Source: Paenibacillus silvae (GTDB lineage: Bacteria > Bacillota > Bacilli > Paenibacillales > Paenibacillaceae). Taken from it: DNA of 64,000 nucleotides. The stretch lies in assembly GCF_014639235.1 (NCBI RefSeq), contig NZ_BMFU01000001.1, positions 868,001 to 932,000 on the forward strand, written 5' to 3'. The position numbers were made by a program, and so were the translations under genes. Positions 12,401 through 20,847 of this stretch are shown in pieces. The notes below the pieces were generated by a model, which worked only from the letters and a program-made list of their open reading frames with translations, was not told where the DNA came from and did not search any database. Position 1 is the first letter of the stretch. The number at the start of each line of letters is the position of its first letter.

Positions 12401-15400
12401 GATCAAGCGGCACATAAGCCGCACCTGCTTTGAGCACTGCAATCAACATAATAATCAGAGATTCATTCCGTTTGCATAAGATACCAACAGGCTCGTCCCT
12501 GCGTACCCCGTGATCCACCAGCTTTCGGGCTAAAGCATTAGCTCGCTCGTTAAGCTCTGCATAGGTTAGCGCCTTCCCGGAGGATACCAACAGAGCTATT
12601 TGGTCAGGTGTACGTTTTGCCTGCTGCTCAAACAACCGATGCAGGCTTAGTGTACGATCGTACTCCAGAAGGGGACCCGTCAGCCGGTGAAGACCTAGAC
12701 CATCTTCAGAAGGATTCTCCGCTTTATCATAAAACCTGCTCAACGGCAACTCGGGCTGCTGCGCTATCTGTTCACAGATTCCGATAAATTGCTGGATCAT
12801 ATCCTCTATCGTTTGCATTTGGAACAAGTCCGTTGAATATTCGATATATCCTTCGATCACCTGCTGTTCCCTAAGCTCCTGACATGTCAATAGCAGGTCA
12901 TAGGTTGAGGTGCCCGTCTCCACTGGAACGGAGCTGAACTGTAAACCATGCAGTTCCAGATCATGCAGCTCCATATTTTGATAATCAAAACATACATCGA
13001 AAATAGCGTTCCGGTTCATTTCGCGTTTGAATCCAAGCTGTGTCACCAGTTCGTTGAAGGGATAATCCTGATAGGCAAACGCATCAAGTGTGTGCTGTTT
13101 AAGCTCGCGTAAAAATGCGCTATACACCCGGTTCGGGGCAGGAAAATTACGCATCGGGATCATATTGACAAACATGCCGACCGTTTCCTTCCATTCCTCT
13201 TGCAGCCTTCCGGCTACGGGTGTTCCTATAACAATGTCATGCTGACCTGTTCGGCTCGCAAGCAGCATATTCCATACACTCAGCATCACCATATACATCG
13301 AAACTTCATTGGAGGAAGCCAGCTTATGCAGACGCGCTGTAAGTGAGCGGCTCAATGTGAAATGAACACGTTCCCCCTTCATGGATCGCTGCGTTGGACG
13401 ATCATAGTCAAGTGGAAGCTCCAGTACAGGCGGTGCCGTGTCGAAACGTTCCAGCCAGTAAGCCTGATGAGGCTGATAAACCTCTGAGGCCAATCGCTGC
13501 TGTTGCCATACTGCATAATCTTTATAATGTAAACGTACTGTACGTTCCTCGCCAAAATACAAAGCGTTAAAGTCACGCGTTATCAGCTCAACCGAAGTGC
13601 CATCCGCGATAATATGATGAATATCAAAGAACAACAGATGCTTGCGCTCTCCTGTTTTGATCAGCTTCACCCGCATAAGTGGGGCTTGGTGTAGTGCAAA
13701 AGGACGGATCAAGGTCTGAATATATGAAGACATCGCCTGTTCATCGGACAGATGCTGCTCGGCATAAGCAAAATCTATAGGAACCGATGGGTGAACAACC
13801 TGCACAACCTGGTCGCCTCGTATCTCGAATGTTGTTCTAAGCGCCTCGTGACATTGCACCAGCTTCTCCATTACGGCTTGCACTTTGGCCACATCGAGAT
13901 CTCCCTCAATGAGTGTGGCTGACGGCAAATTGTAAGCTGTGCTGTCCGGCTCCAGTATGGATTGGGTGAACATACGCATCTGAGCAGACGAGATCGGGTA
14001 AGCATCCATAACCGCTGCGGGCTGAATCATATGCTGCTGGGCTTGCGGCTCCAGCATGCCATATAGATGTTCCGCCAGTTGAGCCGGTGTTGCATGGTTG
14101 AACACATCGGCTACTTCTGTCTGAATCCCGATGGCAGACCGAATGGACGCAGACAAGCTGACTGCTTTGAGTGAGTCACCGCCAACGGCAAAGAAATTAA
14201 CCTGCTCCTCCAGATCAGGTATGCCAAAAATGGATTTATACGCCTCAAGCACCACCTGCTTCATCGCTTCCAGGCTGCCTGTATAACCTTGCGCCGCGGA
14301 ATAAGAAATGCTGCTGTACTGCTCACTGGCTTGCTGTGTCCGCTGCCCGGTATAACTTGCTTCTACGGGCGGACCGCCAATCAATGATTGATTAATCGGA
14401 TAATGCTGCTTATCGAATTGATACGTTGGCAAAGAGCATTTGCGACGTACTGTCTGTCCTCTGAGTACCTTCCAATCCGGTTCAATGCCCTCACACCATA
14501 ACTCGGCGATTCTGCGGCTGGTATACAGACTGTCCTGTTCGTTCTCTCTGACATGACGCAGCATATTCAATACGATATGTGTATCCCTGGACTGAATATG
14601 CTGTCTCACAAAAGAGCTCAAGGTGCGTCCTGCACCCACTTCGATGAACACGGCATGTTCGTCCTTTAACAACTCGTTCAGATTCGCTTCAAAGAGTACA
14701 GGTTGTAAAATATGCTTTGCCCAATAATTCGGACTTGTAATTTCGTTTGAATTCGCCCATGTTCCGCTCGAATTCGAAAGCAGGGGAATGTCCGGGCTAT
14801 GAAGCGAATAAGCGGCCAGGCGCTGCTCAAACTCAATCGCAGCATCATTCATCATCGGGGTATGGAACGCATGTGAGGTTTTCACACGAATGCATTTCCA
14901 ACCCAGTGCTGCAGCCTTTTCTTCCATTCGACCAATAGCCTCTGCCGTCCCGCCAACCACACTGGAGCCCGACGTATTGACCAGAGCCAACCACAAATCC
15001 CCGTCCAATTGAGACTTCACCAGCTGTGAATCCTCCATAATGGCCAGCATGACACCTGGCTGCTGCTGCTGCATCAACCGTCCGCGCAGCCTTACAATCT
15101 GGACTGCGTCCCGCAAGTTGAATACCCCTGCCACCACAGCCGCTGTCAGTTCACCAATGCTGTGTCCAATCATGCCATCCGGTTGAATACCGAGTTCCTG
15201 CAAAGATTTAGCCATAGCGTAGCCGGTCATAAACAATGCAAATTGACTGTATTCAGTCTGATTCATTCGTTCAGGCTGCTGATCACCATAAACAACGGCC
15301 ATCATATCTTCGCGCTCGTTCTCAGGAAGCAAATCCAGAATTTCCTGAACATATCTGCGGAACAGTGGGGCTATACCCGCTTGCTCTGCCGATTGATACA

Positions 15401-18400
15401 ACCCGGCTCCCATCCCTTGATACTGGCTGCCCTGCCCAGGGAACATAAAATATACAGGGCGCCGAACACGCGGCGAATGAACAATTTTAGCCTTTTTCAG
15501 CTGCTGCATGTACTGCTCGGAATCATCCTTCCAGCTCTTATCCAGAATGAGTGCCTTGCGATACGGAAAATGAGTGCGCCCTGCCTGTAATGTCCATGCT
15601 GCGTCCGAAACGGATTGCTGCGGATGCTGCACCAGATGCTCCACGATTCGTTCAGCAGTGCGGTTCAGCGAAGACTCTGTTTTGGCTGAAAAAAGCAATA
15701 CATTCACATCATCATCGGGACTACACTTTTCCATCTCTGGAGCCTCCTCCAACACCATGTGGGCATTCGTGCCTCCCACACCAAATGAATTGATACCTGC
15801 ACGGCGAACACCTGCTTTATTCCGATTCCACTCCACCCCTTCCGGGCTGACTTTGAAGGGAGTGCTTGCAAAATCAATCTTGGGATTCGGCTGCTCGTAA
15901 TTAGCCGTACCCGGAATATAATTGTGATCAAGACTAAGCGCTACTTTAATCAGGCCGACTACACCCGCAGCCGTATCCATATGTCCCACATTGCCCTTCA
16001 CCGAGCCGAGATAACAAAACTGCTTCTGATCGGAGGCAAACGCACGTGTCAGAGATTCGACCTCAATAGGGTCACCCAGCAGCGTTCCTGTGCCATGGGC
16101 TTCAATGTAACTGACCGTTTCAGGATCAACGCCAGCAGCCTGATACGCATCCTGAATGACCTCGGCCTGTCCGCTTACGCTTGGAGCAAGGAAGCTGAGC
16201 TTGTCCTGCCCGTCATTGTTAATGGCAGAACCTTTAATGACACCGTAAATATGGTCTGTATCTCGCAAAGCATCCGTCAACCGCTTCAGGACCACAATGC
16301 CCATTCCATTGGAGAACACCGTACCACTCGCCGCAGCATCAAATGGTCGACAATGACCATCCGAGGCAAACATCATGCCGTCCTCGTATACATACCCGCC
16401 TTCATTCGGCAGCTCGACGGTGATTCCCCCCGCTACAGCGACATCGCATTCACCAACCATCAAGGATTGACAGGCCAGATGCGGAGTCACGAGGGAGGTT
16501 GAGCATCCTGTCAGAGCGGTATATGCAGGTCCTTTAAAGTTCAGCTTATAAGCCATACGTGTAGCCAGGAAATGATTGGTGCTCAGTGTGAACGCCTCGT
16601 ATTTGCTGCTGTATCCCGCATCATTGAACAGCACTTGACGATACCATTCGAAATCGTCCGATCCACCAAGGAACACACCCACTTTTCCTGCTTCATCGGG
16701 TTTGCAGCCCGCGTCCTCAAGCGCTTCCCAGATTCCCTGATACATCAATCGAAACTGGGGAGACATCAGCCTGGCTTCACCAGGTGTATAGTCGAAGAAA
16801 CCTGCATCGAATTGCTCAATGCCATTCACCCGTCCCTTAGCCTTCACATACCGCGGCGAACGCAGCAGCGCTTCGTCTACACCAAGAGCTCTCAGCTCTT
16901 CATCACTGTAAAAATGAATACTCTCCTGACCAGCCACCAGATTCCGCCAGAATTCACGAATATCCTCCGCTCCCGGCACGTTCACTGCTATGCCTACAAT
17001 GGCAATATCCTCACGCAGAATACCGCCTTTTCGTTGAAAACGTTCCTCACGCGAGTCAGGTGACGGCGCGGCTTCCCGGTTCTGCTGCAGAGCTGCGAAC
17101 TGCCGCAGTATAGGATGCTCGAAGAAGCGGGGAACAGGAAAGTCCATAGCAGTGCGATGTTTCAAGCGATTATGTGCCTGAATAACGGAAAATGAATTTC
17201 CACCCAATTCAAAAAAATGGTCGTCTCTTCCGACCCTCTCCACACCCAACACCTCAGCCCATACGGCAGCAATTTCCAGCTCCAGTTCTGTAGCAGGCGC
17301 AACGTAAGCTGTGCTGGAGGTATGTGTGTGTGTTGTGTCAGCGATCAGGGCATTCCGGTCCGTTTTGCCGCTGCTATTCAACGGAAATTCGGTTTTATGT
17401 ACAAATACAGATGGGATCATATACGCAGGAAGTGATTGCGACAGATGCTCTCTCAAATCATTCACAGGCCATTCCTGTTCGGACAGATAATATGCGTAAA
17501 GTGAGCCGGACCGACCCTCTGATGATTTCATAACAACGACCGTCTGAATGATTCCGGGATAGGTAGAAAGGGTATTTTCAATCTCCCCGGTCTCCAGTCT
17601 GGCCCCCTGAATTTTCACCTGGAAATCAATGCGCCCCAAATATTCAATCGTTCCGCTTGGCAGGGAGCGAACCATATCCCCTGTGCGATACATCGTTTTG
17701 AAATAGTCCGGGTCCTTCTTGTCGTCATAAAAAGGATTAGGCACAAATTTCTCCCGGGTCATCTGTTCCAGATTCAAATATCCTCGCGCAAGACCTACAC
17801 CGCTCAGACACAATTCACCCGGAATACCCAGGGGCTGCAGCTTGTCCTGTTCTCCGACGACATACCACCTTGACTCATTAAGCGGCATACCAATAGGAAT
17901 ATTGCCAGTGCCCTGGTAAGAGCTCAGCGGATAATGGGAGACCCAGATCGTACATTCCGTAGGGCCATACACATTTTCCAGACTGGCACGGATATTTAAA
18001 CGATCAAATTTGTTAAGAATGTCTGGTGTGACCGCCTCTCCGCCCACGAAAATCCACTTCAGTGTATCCAATTCCGAAAGATCGTGGCGAAGCTCCATTG
18101 TTTCGAGAAAAAGACGGAATAAGGTCGGTACAAAATTGATGTGGGTTACCTGATGCTCAGCTATAACAGATAATATGCGGGAAGGGTCCTTCTCCGCTTC
18201 TGGCGGCAGAATGCTTAAAGTGCCCTCACCCATAAACCAGCCAAACAACTCCGTACAGGACACATCGAAGGTATAGGCTGTTTTGAGCATATACACGTCA
18301 TTGGCTTGTACCGGGAATCGACGTTCCAGATCCAGCAGCGTATTTACAACGCTATGATTTTCGATCATGACCCCTTTGGGTTTGCCGGTTGACCCGGATG

Positions 18401-20207
18401 TATACATAATGTACGCAAGGCTGTGAGGATTTAACGTTTCTTCGAGATTTGTACTGTCTCCGGTAAATACGTTTGCATCTTCGGTGTAGATGTAGTGAGC
18501 GGCAAGCGATTCGTCCTCTACCTCATGCCGCCGGGCAATGACGATGGAGATATCCGCATCCGATAAAATATAGGCTTTTCTGGATACCGGATAGGCCGGG
18601 TCCAGAGGAACAAACGCACAGCCCGCTTTCAACACAGCAAGCAAAGCGATAACCATCTCGGAAGAACGCAGCATTTGTACGGCGACTGCCTCATTTTCGG
18701 TTCTTTTTCTTGCAACAATCTGTCTTGCCAGTTGATTGGCCTTTGCATTTACCTCTGCATAGGTATGTTTCTTCTGTTGTTCGAGCAATGCAATTCGCTC
18801 AGGGTAGTGCGCCACTTTGGTGTGAAAAATATCTATGATGTGCTGCGGGGTATAAGGGAAATACGAAGTTTGGTTGAACTGCTGCAGCAATTGCTCCTGC
18901 TCGTCCTGCATCAGAAGACTGTACTCGCCAATGCGCTGCTCCGGTGTGGTTACGATCTGCTGCATCAGGTGCAGGAAACGCTGTCCCATGCGCTCCATGG
19001 ACTCAGCACGGAACAAGCTCGGTTTATATTGCAATTTCAATTGTGTGCCCTTGGAGGTACTATTCAGGATAACCATCAGATCACCCGGAAATGTCACCAT
19101 ATCCTGCTCCACGAGCCTCGTTCCCGGCAGATCCTCTTCATACGAATCGTAGACAAAGGAAACATCAAACACCGATGGTGAACCCGGCTGTACCTGCATC
19201 ATGCTGTCTCTCACAATCAGGTTATTGGGATATCCAATATGTTTGTAGGTGTCCATCCAGGTCGCTGTTACCTGCTCAAGCAGAGATCGAAACGACGATT
19301 CAGCATCAATCTGGAACCGCATCGGCAGCATATGTACAAAACATCCAATCGTCTCCTCCAGATCGAAGCCGGGACGATGGGAATACGGGGACGCAAAGGT
19401 GATATCCGGTTTGCCTGCATATTTGTTAAGGAGAACACTGAAGGCCCCCATGAAAAACATAAATACAGTGACCTCATGATCTCTGGACATCTGGGTGATA
19501 TCCGACATTAACGCTTCAGGTATGTCAAAACGAAGCTCATGCCCTACTCCGGCTTGTGAACTGCCAGCGGGGTAATCATGCGGCAGAGCCAGCGGCTCAG
19601 CTCCTTGCATTTTGGATAACCAGAAATCACGCTCCCGGTTATACTTGTTCTCTTGCAGCTTTGTATTCTCCGCAGCGATGTAGGAGATGAAGCCCTCATC
19701 CTGTTTTACATCAACCGGCAGGTCCTTCAGCATGCAATTGTACCAATAGAAAAGTTTGTTTTTCAAAAGTTCAAGTGACAATCCATCACAGATTAAATGG
19801 TGTATACACAGGGTGAGAATATGCTCGTCCTCATCCATATGTATCAGCATCATTCGAAATAGCGGGCCCTGCTCCAGTACAAAAGGAGATTGAATAAACG
19901 CCTCTATGGAGGCCTTCATCTGTTGGTGCCTCTCATCCTGATGCACATCGCGCAGATCCCGCAAGATCAGTGCGTATTCCATATCATCCTGGATGGATAG
20001 AACAGGTCGATCCTGATGTATCTGAATATGCGTGCGCAGCACGACTTGTTCATACATCAGCATTGTAATGGAGCGGCGAAAGGTTTCAAGCTGAAGTCCT
20101 TCTATCTGTATCGAAGCTGAGATGTTATACGAAGAAGGATCATTCACTTGACAATCGAAATAGATCCCTTTCTGCGTTTCGGAGAGTTCCACAGTTTTAC
20201 GTACCAT
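3450..20207 (-). CDS. Giant hybrid NRPS-PKS, C-A-T-KS-AT-T-C-A-T-KS-(AT0)-T-C-A-T-C
   Basis: A protein of about 5585 residues. Landmarks: C1 with HHLICDG (~140); A1 with TSGSTGKPKG (~600); carrier GGNS (~1005); KS1 with Cys in TGCSTSL (~1238); AT1 with GHSIGE (~1685) and the malonyl-type HAFH (~1785); carrier GGDS (~2015); C2 with HHIIADG (~2200); A2 (~2670); carrier GGNS (~3080); KS2 with TACSTSL (~3335); a degenerate AT with GQGIGE (~3773); carrier GGHS (~4010); C3 with HHIISDQ (~4200); A3 (~4670); carrier GGHS (~5060); and a last condensation-family domain with DHLAFDG (~5290). Hand-aligned A-domain codes are DVTNFGVIW, DIFLLGMIW (closest to glycine-type DILQLGLIW) and DGFFMGGFF (bulky hydrophobic guess). 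There is no KR, DH, ER or thioesterase. ATG 20207 is preferred over the upstream GTG 20216 because GAGGTG sits 8 nt before it. The product is unidentified. Confidence 0.95.
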   Translation of the reverse strand: MVRKTVELSETQKGIYFDCQVNDPSSYNISASIQIEGLQLETFRRSITMLMYEQVVLRTHIQIHQDRPVLSIQDDMEYALILRDLRDVHQDERHQQMKASIEAFIQSPFVLEQGPLFRMMLIHMDEDEHILTLCIHHLICDGLSLELLKNKLFYWYNCMLKDLPVDVKQDEGFISYIAAENTKLQENKYNRERDFWLSKMQGAEPLALPHDYPAGSSQAGVGHELRFDIPEALMSDITQMSRDHEVTVFMFFMGAFSVLLNKYAGKPDITFASPYSHRPGFDLEETIGCFVHMLPMRFQIDAESSFRSLLEQVTATWMDTYKHIGYPNNLIVRDSMMQVQPGSPSVFDVSFVYDSYEEDLPGTRLVEQDMVTFPGDLMVILNSTSKGTQLKLQYKPSLFRAESMERMGQRFLHLMQQIVTTPEQRIGEYSLLMQDEQEQLLQQFNQTSYFPYTPQHIIDIFHTKVAHYPERIALLEQQKKHTYAEVNAKANQLARQIVARKRTENEAVAVQMLRSSEMVIALLAVLKAGCAFVPLDPAYPVSRKAYILSDADISIVIARRHEVEDESLAAHYIYTEDANVFTGDSTNLEETLNPHSLAYIMYTSGSTGKPKGVMIENHSVVNTLLDLERRFPVQANDVYMLKTAYTFDVSCTELFGWFMGEGTLSILPPEAEKDPSRILSVIAEHQVTHINFVPTLFRLFLETMELRHDLSELDTLKWIFVGGEAVTPDILNKFDRLNIRASLENVYGPTECTIWVSHYPLSSYQGTGNIPIGMPLNESRWYVVGEQDKLQPLGIPGELCLSGVGLARGYLNLEQMTREKFVPNPFYDDKKDPDYFKTMYRTGDMVRSLPSGTIEYLGRIDFQVKIQGARLETGEIENTLSTYPGIIQTVVVMKSSEGRSGSLYAYYLSEQEWPVNDLREHLSQSLPAYMIPSVFVHKTEFPLNSSGKTDRNALIADTTHTHTSSTAYVAPATELELEIAAVWAEVLGVERVGRDDHFFELGGNSFSVIQAHNRLKHRTAMDFPVPRFFEHPILRQFAALQQNREAAPSPDSREERFQRKGGILREDIAIVGIAVNVPGAEDIREFWRNLVAGQESIHFYSDEELRALGVDEALLRSPRYVKAKGRVNGIEQFDAGFFDYTPGEARLMSPQFRLMYQGIWEALEDAGCKPDEAGKVGVFLGGSDDFEWYRQVLFNDAGYSSKYEAFTLSTNHFLATRMAYKLNFKGPAYTALTGCSTSLVTPHLACQSLMVGECDVAVAGGITVELPNEGGYVYEDGMMFASDGHCRPFDAAASGTVFSNGMGIVVLKRLTDALRDTDHIYGVIKGSAINNDGQDKLSFLAPSVSGQAEVIQDAYQAAGVDPETVSYIEAHGTGTLLGDPIEVESLTRAFASDQKQFCYLGSVKGNVGHMDTAAGVVGLIKVALSLDHNYIPGTANYEQPNPKIDFASTPFKVSPEGVEWNRNKAGVRRAGINSFGVGGTNAHMVLEEAPEMEKCSPDDDVNVLLFSAKTESSLNRTAERIVEHLVQHPQQSVSDAAWTLQAGRTHFPYRKALILDKSWKDDSEQYMQQLKKAKIVHSPRVRRPVYFMFPGQGSQYQGMGAGLYQSAEQAGIAPLFRRYVQEILDLLPENEREDMMAVVYGDQQPERMNQTEYSQFALFMTGYAMAKSLQELGIQPDGMIGHSIGELTAAVVAGVFNLRDAVQIVRLRGRLMQQQQPGVMLAIMEDSQLVKSQLDGDLWLALVNTSGSSVVGGTAEAIGRMEEKAAALGWKCIRVKTSHAFHTPMMNDAAIEFEQRLAAYSLHSPDIPLLSNSSGTWANSNEITSPNYWAKHILQPVLFEANLNELLKDEHAVFIEVGAGRTLSSFVRQHIQSRDTHIVLNMLRHVRENEQDSLYTSRRIAELWCEGIEPDWKVLRGQTVRRKCSLPTYQFDKQHYPINQSLIGGPPVEASYTGQRTQQASEQYSSISYSAAQGYTGSLEAMKQVVLEAYKSIFGIPDLEEQVNFFAVGGDSLKAVSLSASIRSAIGIQTEVADVFNHATPAQLAEHLYGMLEPQAQQHMIQPAAVMDAYPISSAQMRMFTQSILEPDSTAYNLPSATLIEGDLDVAKVQAVMEKLVQCHEALRTTFEIRGDQVVQVVHPSVPIDFAYAEQHLSDEQAMSSYIQTLIRPFALHQAPLMRVKLIKTGERKHLLFFDIHHIIADGTSVELITRDFNALYFGEERTVRLHYKDYAVWQQQRLASEVYQPHQAYWLERFDTAPPVLELPLDYDRPTQRSMKGERVHFTLSRSLTARLHKLASSNEVSMYMVMLSVWNMLLASRTGQHDIVIGTPVAGRLQEEWKETVGMFVNMIPMRNFPAPNRVYSAFLRELKQHTLDAFAYQDYPFNELVTQLGFKREMNRNAIFDVCFDYQNMELHDLELHGLQFSSVPVETGTSTYDLLLTCQELREQQVIEGYIEYSTDLFQMQTIEDMIQQFIGICEQIAQQPELPLSRFYDKAENPSEDGLGLHRLTGPLLEYDRTLSLHRLFEQQAKRTPDQIALLVSSGKALTYAELNERANALARKLVDHGVRRDEPVGILCKRNESLIIMLIAVLKAGAAYVPLDPSFPSQRILNMMEDSCMKLLLCTSDEADILGYEGARLVYEPAAAERSTLNPNVDVLSSDLSCVIFTSGSTGRPKGAMIPHEAIVNFIEDIRHRKIFAHETDRMISVTTISFDIFGFEVWAPLCTGYSLYLADEQEQLDPVLAAQRIREHGITHILSTVSRIKAFVENTEFAKILPQLRCVLTGGESVPAALLADVKKNSSARLFNMYGPTETTIWSTTKELIEPDLITIGKPIANTELYILDDQGELLPPGNFGELCIAGLGLSRGYLNNMAETNVKFMDYAPALGGRVYRTGDLARILPSGEVELAGRLDQQVKIRGYRIELNEIEQMALRYAGVREAVVKAEGEQPEQLQIILYYSMKPDVNASAMGEKEAQLRAWLKQSLPHYMMPSRLIRLEKLPILPNGKLNRNALQSSDYVQAAVHMSDSSVTAVTASPTSQKQTREELQHMLIDAWKDMLKRDHVDVHEHFFDIGGNSLGLILINNRLNAYLGKNIPLVQLFEHSSIAALVDHLMPEQRLTSMDMDKAEEGLVQEQSRMEEHGFEMQADPDMKNRSIAVSSTDIAVIGMAGRFPGSSNIDEFWDHLMAGEEGIVRLTEEELSAAGVRPEEYTHSDYVRAKGVLQNTEFFDSEFFEYPHQESDLMDPQIRLLHQCSWEALEHAGCDPYRYSGSIGLFAGSGSSLPWMVQFLGRSGDLLQAFEAMTLNEKDYITTRISHKLNLRGPSMAVQTACSTSLVAIHQAAESLIRGECDVALAGGVSISYPLREGYHWHEGMIYSKDGHCRPFDEQASGTVSGNGCGMVVLKPLREAQRDGDQIFAVIKGSAINNDGLHKIGYTAPSVSGQVNVIQTAFERSGISPDEISYVEAHGTGTKLGDPIEIEALRQSWETEKQNYCALGSVKANIGHLDAAAGVAGFIKTVLTLHHRTVPPQIHMDRANPMLELERSPFYINRDPQHFENKEQVLRAAVSSFGIGGTNAHVVLEQAPPLEGQAVYQPLLLLPFSAKSEAALERTYHSVIQALEKMPEQLSDAAWTLQTGRSRFNHRKTLVVAEGVIPSGDDLYEVEAQGSVEQSRRQVVFYIGGDAAWEPRMIREMYASSYRSHISERFNQHFDRMLDLFEAKEQYAIRQSIGRPIREARLERMYCFVVQHALFATLLQSGIQPDVIYGQGIGELVGLVLGDALEPVQAVRLLYNWHEWSSQDGALSDALHASRGSGTEHGMENSVAELASHVLPFIRAASKFPLLTQEGLLSLPESTLWMITYPAQEAKLEQVWRPDLKEAQVVSLTGDRSSLLEADIYFMKTLGQCWCLGMELDWEQVNGQGSGQKVSLPTYSFDPIVHKHDVPLYLLTGTPQTVDATASSADLSQNHKAGVRWSSDEIYEVTAKLWQELLGCETVDSEDDFFQLGGHSLKAISLASRIKDMFGVSMGLDDVFEYSVLARMVERIHEQQSTGEEPTGRPIIPAALKDRYQTTSAQRRMFVVHEWLKGESTAYNLASSYRLRGELDTARFIAVMDALVQRHEAFRTRFEMVEGELVQIIEEQVGSVVELLELEKAEPEQLSEWIQPFDLTRAPLVRVKLARLAEEEHILFIDMHHIISDQSSIAILMQEFARLYRGESLEPLTLQYKDYAEWLDSSTSERHAAEDVAFWLQEFGDVPAPVELLTDHPRRAVLSHQGERISTELEESLSAQINEFCARQAFTPYMLFMATLNVLIWKYTRQEDLVIGTAVAGREKPELENVMGMFVNMLAIRSTVDKDQPVELYLNEVRSKLLSCYQHQQYPYEALVEQLGLFGDLNRNPLFDIVLNYINMGTDHPEAGGLHVEPWIDGKVDAKFDQTWTVVEHQQQYTIELEYRSELFDLSSMELMMKKFQYILNQIIAGDAERIRQIKLTVPEEHEWLLFGVNANQMPYPREATIPELFEEQVRLHGYKTALVWGDEEWSYADVHANVQRLVSTILERKVQSGSSIALLLDRGPIQMISILATLTAGCHYVPIDPASPSARVEYILQDCNAPLLLTEAAYAPAWRSVVANVVVPAEELTAVVTGEPEEQFIQVRTKAVDPAYIIYTSGSTGMPKGTVMSHRNVIKVMKKSNFVTVVPEDRVLQVSNYAFDGSIFDIFASLINGATLVLIPKDIILDMARLAGVIRQQQISVFFITTSLFNMLVDWDVECLKNVRQVMFGGEAASVSHANKALACVGPGKLLNGYGPTEATFFASYHLLEQTEPYTDSLPIGYPLSNTALYVLDEELNPVPVNVPGELYISGDAVGIGYLNREELTRKHFVEDPFRKGERMYRTGDMVKRRMDGSLMFIERSDFQVKIRGFRIELSEISNCLEQQPGVKDAFVMTATDASGSLYVSAFYTTEANTERTVDEVRTELHKRLPEYMVPAQIVRMDHLPINANGKVDRKALSDMTKVHSTHVTADSASTDAERIILNAMRQILNNPHLGVTDHFFQHGGHSLKAIALTQILSKEGIAISVSELFQYHTARALAQSLSAMDESSMLAEESLHIQSPITIPQDLTLHEKQRDSLVLHVLNNCSQVSSFMSGTAAISQFPISPIQQAHACTTSRASGFITTLEAPLHEYAVKRLILGVIARHQLLHSVLYKEDEMLCWHQCDLSLAANMLLQLIPYLDVCHYAPAALRQLEHKLVQAILHQPYVLEGLPWRLCILRTSATEHKLIWGFDHLAFDGMSAEIIKQQLQSDVIRNQQTTASDMNRTFELRKYEDYVLELSQGPVGISEADLEERFAIQTWSHHNSNVMHQLKSSSGHGSPSALTVEIPLTASTGEQSEQVWWTHFTTFANILTSCLNISHLPIALVHYGREYGQNSYYDYVGEFLDLIPLLVHDDFSKEHLMQHLDWIKKHRLNFMALTHDPVVASQYTGIHRQLHAAYTQTPEEPRQLILFNFQGFISGEEAVPESELTGEEHAVQGLASMEWVMHYDEKAVYVHLTCHTGLDIERLKQQIEEQIGSGVIVKVHNEAMEVQHVQ

Positions 20208-20269
20208 CACGACCACACCTCATTCATTAATTGAGATTCAAGCTGTGCTGACATAAATCCGGTTACGAT

Positions 20270-20746
20270 CTAGCTCATGACCCAAATGCCGCCGGCCAAT
20301 ATAGAGAGAACCGTAATAAAAGCCTGGTAGACAACGTCCATAATCAGATTACCAATACTGTCTCCGTCTGCCTTGCGATTTTTAATCATGACATAAGTAT
20401 GTGACCAAAGACCACTTAAACCGTATATGTACATCGTAACCAATACACCAACCCAGAAATTTCCCTGAAACCAGATGGCCATTATACCCATAACCCCAAG
20501 ACCAACTTGTGAAAATCCGTATTTGACCTGGAATGGTCCGCCCGGCCAACCTAACATTTTGGCTGTTTGATCTGCCCTTGCAATGTTAACCACATAACCA
20601 ATGATACCTACAAGTCCAAAGGTAACGACAAACTGATGAAGCAACAACACCCTGCTAATCTCGCTCATTTCACCAGGAAACCCTAGCATCCAGAGATGAA
20701 CTGCCCCTGAAATAAGTCCAAACAACCATAGAACTAAAAACCACAT
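20270..20746 (-). CDS. Small polytopic membrane protein, DUF6790-like
   Basis: About 158 residues with four likely membrane segments (residues roughly 3-20, 35-55, 75-95 and 125-150). The sequence resembles uncharacterised DUF6790 membrane proteins; no reaction is known. The ATG at 20746 is chosen because AGGAG lies 10 nt upstream, whereas a longer in-frame start at 20785 has no ribosome site and lies in the promoter/operator region. It ends 62 bp before the giant synthase gene on the same strand, so the two might be cotranscribed, but nothing in the sequence ties its function to lipopeptide production. It has its own strong promoter and carries a motif shared with the HxlR-type regulator gene near 32.8 kb, which suggests a redox or electrophile-stress gene. 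Confidence 0.8.
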   Translation of the reverse strand: MWFLVLWLFGLISGAVHLWMLGFPGEMSEISRVLLLHQFVVTFGLVGIIGYVVNIARADQTAKMLGWPGGPFQVKYGFSQVGLGVMGIMAIWFQGNFWVGVLVTMYIYGLSGLWSHTYVMIKNRKADGDSIGNLIMDVVYQAFITVLSILAGGIWVMS

Positions 20747-20787
20747 TGCTGTTTCACTCCTGCCACTTAGTTTTTTTGGAATCATTT

Positions 20788-20804
20788 GTAACTAAATACA
20801 CTAA
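20788..20804 (-). promoter_or_regulatory. Candidate HxlR-type operator
   Basis: The plus-strand reading AACTAAATACACTAA (20790-20804) recurs as AACTAAATACGTTAA at 32802-32816, just upstream of the HxlR-type regulator gene. Both copies have the same orientation and start 43-44 bp from the start codon of the minus-strand gene they precede. Preceded here by GT, giving GTAACTA, which also forms half of the dyad in front of the NmrA gene. Confidence 0.5.
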
Positions 20805-20819
20805 TTTGTAGATATCCAC

Positions 20820-20847
20820 ATTATATAATCGCTTTTACATTTGTCAA
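20820..20847 (-). promoter_or_regulatory. SigA-type promoter of the DUF6790-like gene
   Basis: On the minus strand TTGACA (20842-20847) and TATAAT (20820-20825) are separated by 16 bp, close to consensus. It lies 74 bp upstream of the ATG at 20746. Confidence 0.7.

Noticed and set aside
3444..19511. Many open frames on the plus strand opposite the giant synthase gene, some above 150 codons
   Set aside because: They have no ribosome sites and mirror the codon pattern of the real gene; a long G+C-balanced coding strand leaves such shadows.
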